A DNA stretch of 53,309 bases from CAYNHF01 sp964397045 (GTDB taxonomy: Bacteria > Actinomycetota > Acidimicrobiia > Spongiisociales > UBA5794): contig CAYNHF010000042.1 in the NCBI GenBank assembly GCA_964397045.1, forward strand, positions 1 to 53,309. The letters are read 5' to 3'. Under the pieces are notes generated by a model. That model searched no databases. It was not told the DNA's origin and saw nothing but the letters and a program-made list of their open reading frames with translations. A program made the position numbers and the translations under genes. Each line of letters starts with the position of its first letter. The first letter of the stretch is position 1. This document shows positions 51,335 through 53,309 of this stretch, one piece after another.

Positions 51335-52188
51335 GCGCCGTCCCCTTCCTCTGCAACCGACCCAACCTCTGACTCGGACTCAGCCTCAGCAGCCGACCCA
51401 CCCTCTGACTCCAACCCGGCCTCCGCCGGACCGGCGGTCTCGGGCGGAGTCTCGTCGCCGACAGCCTGCGGGGCCGCGGGCTCTGCATCGCTCGCATCTG
51501 CATCGGTGGCAGCCACCTTGGGAGCCCCAGCGCCGGCAGCATGCTCCTCGGTGCCGCGGGGGGCGGACTGGCCGAGATCGAGGGTTCCTCTGCTCATGAC
51601 CAAGGTGGTTGCCCACAACACGTCGTAGGTGTTGGCCTGACCGAGGTTGCTGGCAATCACTGAAGGAAGATTGCGGAACGACTTGATCGCACTGTGCTCG
51701 TGATCTTCTGCCAGCAGCAGCACCTTGCCCTCGACACCCATGGCATCGAGCAACGCTACTGCTTGTTTGGTGCTGGGCGTCTCCCAGGTGTCGAACGTCT
51801 CGACCACCTTGATCCGACCGGCTGCGGCCCTGGCTGACAGCGCACCTCGCAGCGCCAGTCGCCTCATCTTCTTGGGCGTACGTTGCGAGTAGTCGCGTGG
51901 CTTCGGGCCGTGGGCGACTCCACCGCCGGCCCACTGCGGCGAGCGGATCGACCCATGCCGGGCGCGCCCGAGGCCTTTCTGCCGCCACGGCTTGCGACCG
52001 CCGCCTCGAACCTCGGAGCGAGTCTTGGTGGACGCGGTTCCGGCGCGGGCTGCGGCGAGTTGCGCCGTGACCACCTGATGCATCACGTCGCGGTTCGGCT
52101 CAATACCGAACACTTCGGGATTGAGGTCGACCGTGCCCTGGAGGGCGCCGTCCGCCGAATAGAGCTCAGCGGTGAGAGCCTCAGCCAA
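51331..52188 (-). CDS. rplD: 50S ribosomal protein L4 with a 77-residue acidic tail
   Basis: 285 residues; 201-210 is normal. Residues 1-208 are L4: ARAGTASTKTRSEVRGGGRKPWRQKGLGRARHGSIRSPQW (tunnel loop) and SKFRNLP-type helix FRNLPSVIASNLGQANTYDVLW. Residues 209-285 are an Ala/Glu/Gly/Ser-rich acidic tail (GAPKVAATDADASDAEPAAP ... SESEVGSVAEEGDGA) with one Lys. It overlaps rplC by 8 bp and rplW by 4 bp, so it is translated through. Confidence 0.95.
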   Translation of the reverse strand: MAEALTAELYSADGALQGTVDLNPEVFGIEPNRDVMHQVVTAQLAAARAGTASTKTRSEVRGGGRKPWRQKGLGRARHGSIRSPQWAGGGVAHGPKPRDYSQRTPKKMRRLALRGALSARAAAGRIKVVETFDTWETPSTKQAVALLDAMGVEGKVLLLAEDHEHSAIKSFRNLPSVIASNLGQANTYDVLWATTLVMSRGTLDLGQSAPRGTEEHAAGAGAPKVAATDADASDAEPAAPQAVGDETPPETAGPAEAGLESEGGSAAEAESESEVGSVAEEGDGA

Positions 52189-52819
52189 CTGCCTTCACCG
52201 CCTCTCGGATGACCAGTACCGCACCTTTCGGTCCGGGAACTGCGCCGCGGATCATGACGATGTTGCGATCGGCGTCCACCTGGACGACGTCGAGGTTCAT
52301 CACCGTGGTCTTCTCGCCACCCATGCGGCCCGGAAGACGTTTTCCTTTGAACACCCGAGCCGGTGTGGCACACGCGCCCACCGCACCAGGCGCACGATGC
52401 ACCTTGTGAGCACCGTGAGAAGCACCCTGGCCCTGGAAGTTGTGTCGCTTCATGACCCCGGCGAAGCCTTTGCCGCGAGATACGCCGGTGACGTCGGCCT
52501 TGGAGCCGGCGGCGAACAATTCGCCTGCGGTGATCTCCTGGCCTACCGAGTACTCGTCCGGATCGTCGACCCTTACCTCAACGATGTGCTTCGAGGGGGC
52601 AACCCCCGACTTGGCAAAGTGACCGGCTGCGGGGCGAGTGACCTGCTTCGAAGGTAGTTCCTTGTAGGCGATCTGGATCGCGGCATAACCATCGGTCTCG
52701 GGGCGCTTGATCTGCGTCACCCGAACCGGGCCAGCCTTGATGATCGTCACGGGAATCGCGTGCGACTCGTCGCTGTAGATCTGGGTCATGCCCAGCTTCT
52801 CGCCAAGAATCGCTTTCAC
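52181..52819 (-). CDS. rplC: 50S ribosomal protein L3
   Basis: 212 residues from GTG 52819, overlapping the rpsJ stop (GTGA). AILGEKLGMTQIYSDE, RGKGFAGVMKRHNFQGQGASHGAHKVHRAPG (glutamine-methylation region) and VLVIREAVK end. The extension upstream of this start is rejected. Confidence 0.97.
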   Translation of the reverse strand: MKAILGEKLGMTQIYSDESHAIPVTIIKAGPVRVTQIKRPETDGYAAIQIAYKELPSKQVTRPAAGHFAKSGVAPSKHIVEVRVDDPDEYSVGQEITAGELFAAGSKADVTGVSRGKGFAGVMKRHNFQGQGASHGAHKVHRAPGAVGACATPARVFKGKRLPGRMGGEKTTVMNLDVVQVDADRNIVMIRGAVPGPKGAVLVIREAVKAVG

Positions 52820-53127
52820 GTCTTGATCTCCACTTCTACCCCTGCCGGCAGGTCGAGGCGCATCAGCGACTCGACCGTCTTCGGTGTCGGCTCCACGATG
52901 TCGATGAGGCGCTTGTGAATCCGCATCTCGAAGTGTTCGCGGCTCGTCTTGTCGACGTGCGGTCCCCGGATGACGGTGTAGCGGTGAATCCGGGTCGGGA
53001 GCGGTACCGGACCCTTGATCTTCGCCTGCGTCCGAATCACCGTCTCCGCGATCTTGCGCGCTGATTCGTCGACCACGCTGTGGTCGTACGCCTTCAGGCG
53101 GATGCGGATCTTCGGTTCGTTGGCCAT
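52816..53127 (-). CDS. rpsJ: 30S ribosomal protein S10
   Basis: 103 residues: EPKIRIRLKAYDHSVVDESARKIAETVI and PLPTRIHRYTVIRGPHVDKTSREHFEMRIHKRLIDI. AGAGGTAG precedes the ATG. It opens the S10 operon, 41 bp after tuf. S10 also takes part in transcription termination control (NusB-NusE). Confidence 0.98.
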   Translation of the reverse strand: MANEPKIRIRLKAYDHSVVDESARKIAETVIRTQAKIKGPVPLPTRIHRYTVIRGPHVDKTSREHFEMRIHKRLIDIVEPTPKTVESLMRLDLPAGVEVEIKT

Positions 53128-53168
53128 CTGCTACCTCTCGGCTCCTGGGTGCGCTTGCTCGTTCTGGA

Positions 53169-53309
53169 CTACTTGATGATGTTGGTGACGCGGCCTGCGC
53201 CCACAGTGCGGCCACCCTCACGAATCGCGAACCGCTGCCCCTCATCCATCGCGATCGTATGAATCAGATTCACCGTCATCTCCGTGTTATCACCCGGCAT
53301 CACCATCTC
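53169..53309 (-). CDS. tuf: Elongation factor Tu (3' end only, partial)
   Basis: The last 46 codons lie at the right edge: EMVMPGDNTEMTVNLIHTIA and MDEGQRFAIREGGRTVGAG ... TNIIK, the end of EF-Tu domain 3. The rest is outside the window. The order tuf-rpsJ-rplC is the usual str-S10 junction. Confidence 0.95.
   Translation of the reverse strand, partial: EMVMPGDNTEMTVNLIHTIAMDEGQRFAIREGGRTVGAGRVTNIIK

Overview
The window is high-GC bacterial chromosome with the gene order of an actinobacterium (Actinomycetota). The block rplM-rpsI-glmM-glmS-acpS-nnr-(alr)-tsaE-tsaB-rimI-tsaD-groES-groEL and a fused S10-spc-alpha ribosomal cluster are typical of that phylum. Frequent GTG starts, cell-wall-binding repeats and L,D-transpeptidase/lipoprotein genes agree. 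A deep-branching class such as Acidimicrobiia is possible, but that is inference only.

Layout. 1-2450 (minus): a secreted glucose/sorbosone-dehydrogenase-like protein with two C-terminal cell-wall-binding repeats, a truncated paralogue, and the signal peptide of a third copy running off the left edge. 2571-8559: mixed accessory genes (PLP decarboxylase, DUF2007 protein, two-domain-free NUDIX enzyme, GNAT acetyltransferase, L,D-transpeptidase lipoprotein, a frameshifted SBF-type transporter, a methyltransferase). 8705-10858: groEL and groES with strong terminators and a nested palindromic control region. 11076-17565 (minus): a tightly overlapping operon alr - P1 peptidase - uracil-DNA glycosylase - tsaE - tsaB - rimI - tsaD - M50 protease. 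17664-24977 (plus): a nitrous-oxide-reductase island with an Rrf2 regulator, nosZ, a four-TM protein, nosD, nosF, nosY, nosL and a monohaem cytochrome c. It sits exactly between alr and nnr, which belong to one conserved housekeeping block. 24988-31177 (minus): nnr, acpS, glmS, glmM (C-terminal frameshift), rpsI, rplM. 31311-37168: ilvA-type threonine dehydratase, truA, a Yip1-like membrane protein, a secreted 5'-nucleotidase, a DUF4097 lipoprotein and a second NUDIX enzyme. 37225-53309 (minus): rplQ back to the 3' end of tuf, an almost uninterrupted ribosomal supercluster including rpoA, secY, adk and map.

How it works together. The nos genes form a predicted N2O-respiration unit. NosZ reduces N2O outside the membrane, NosDFY supply and mature its copper-sulfur centre, NosL delivers copper, and the small cytochrome c probably passes electrons. 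A three-cysteine Rrf2 protein and a TGTGA-N6-TCACA site upstream suggest NO/redox plus Crp/Fnr-type control. The tsa genes make t6A37 on tRNA, and most of their neighbours are joined by 4-bp stop/start overlaps, which implies translational coupling.

Most unusual points: ribosomal protein S3 carries about 260 extra residues (a basic RLIEAGGGKR repeat followed by a roughly 180-residue acidic Ala-rich tail), and L4 of the same operon carries a 77-residue acidic tail. A uracil-DNA glycosylase ends in a sliding-clamp-binding motif. The nos island interrupts a conserved syntenic block. The long, zinc-free form of S14 is in the spc operon, and infA is missing from its usual place before rpmJ. I see no tRNA, rRNA, CRISPR array, phage or insertion sequence.
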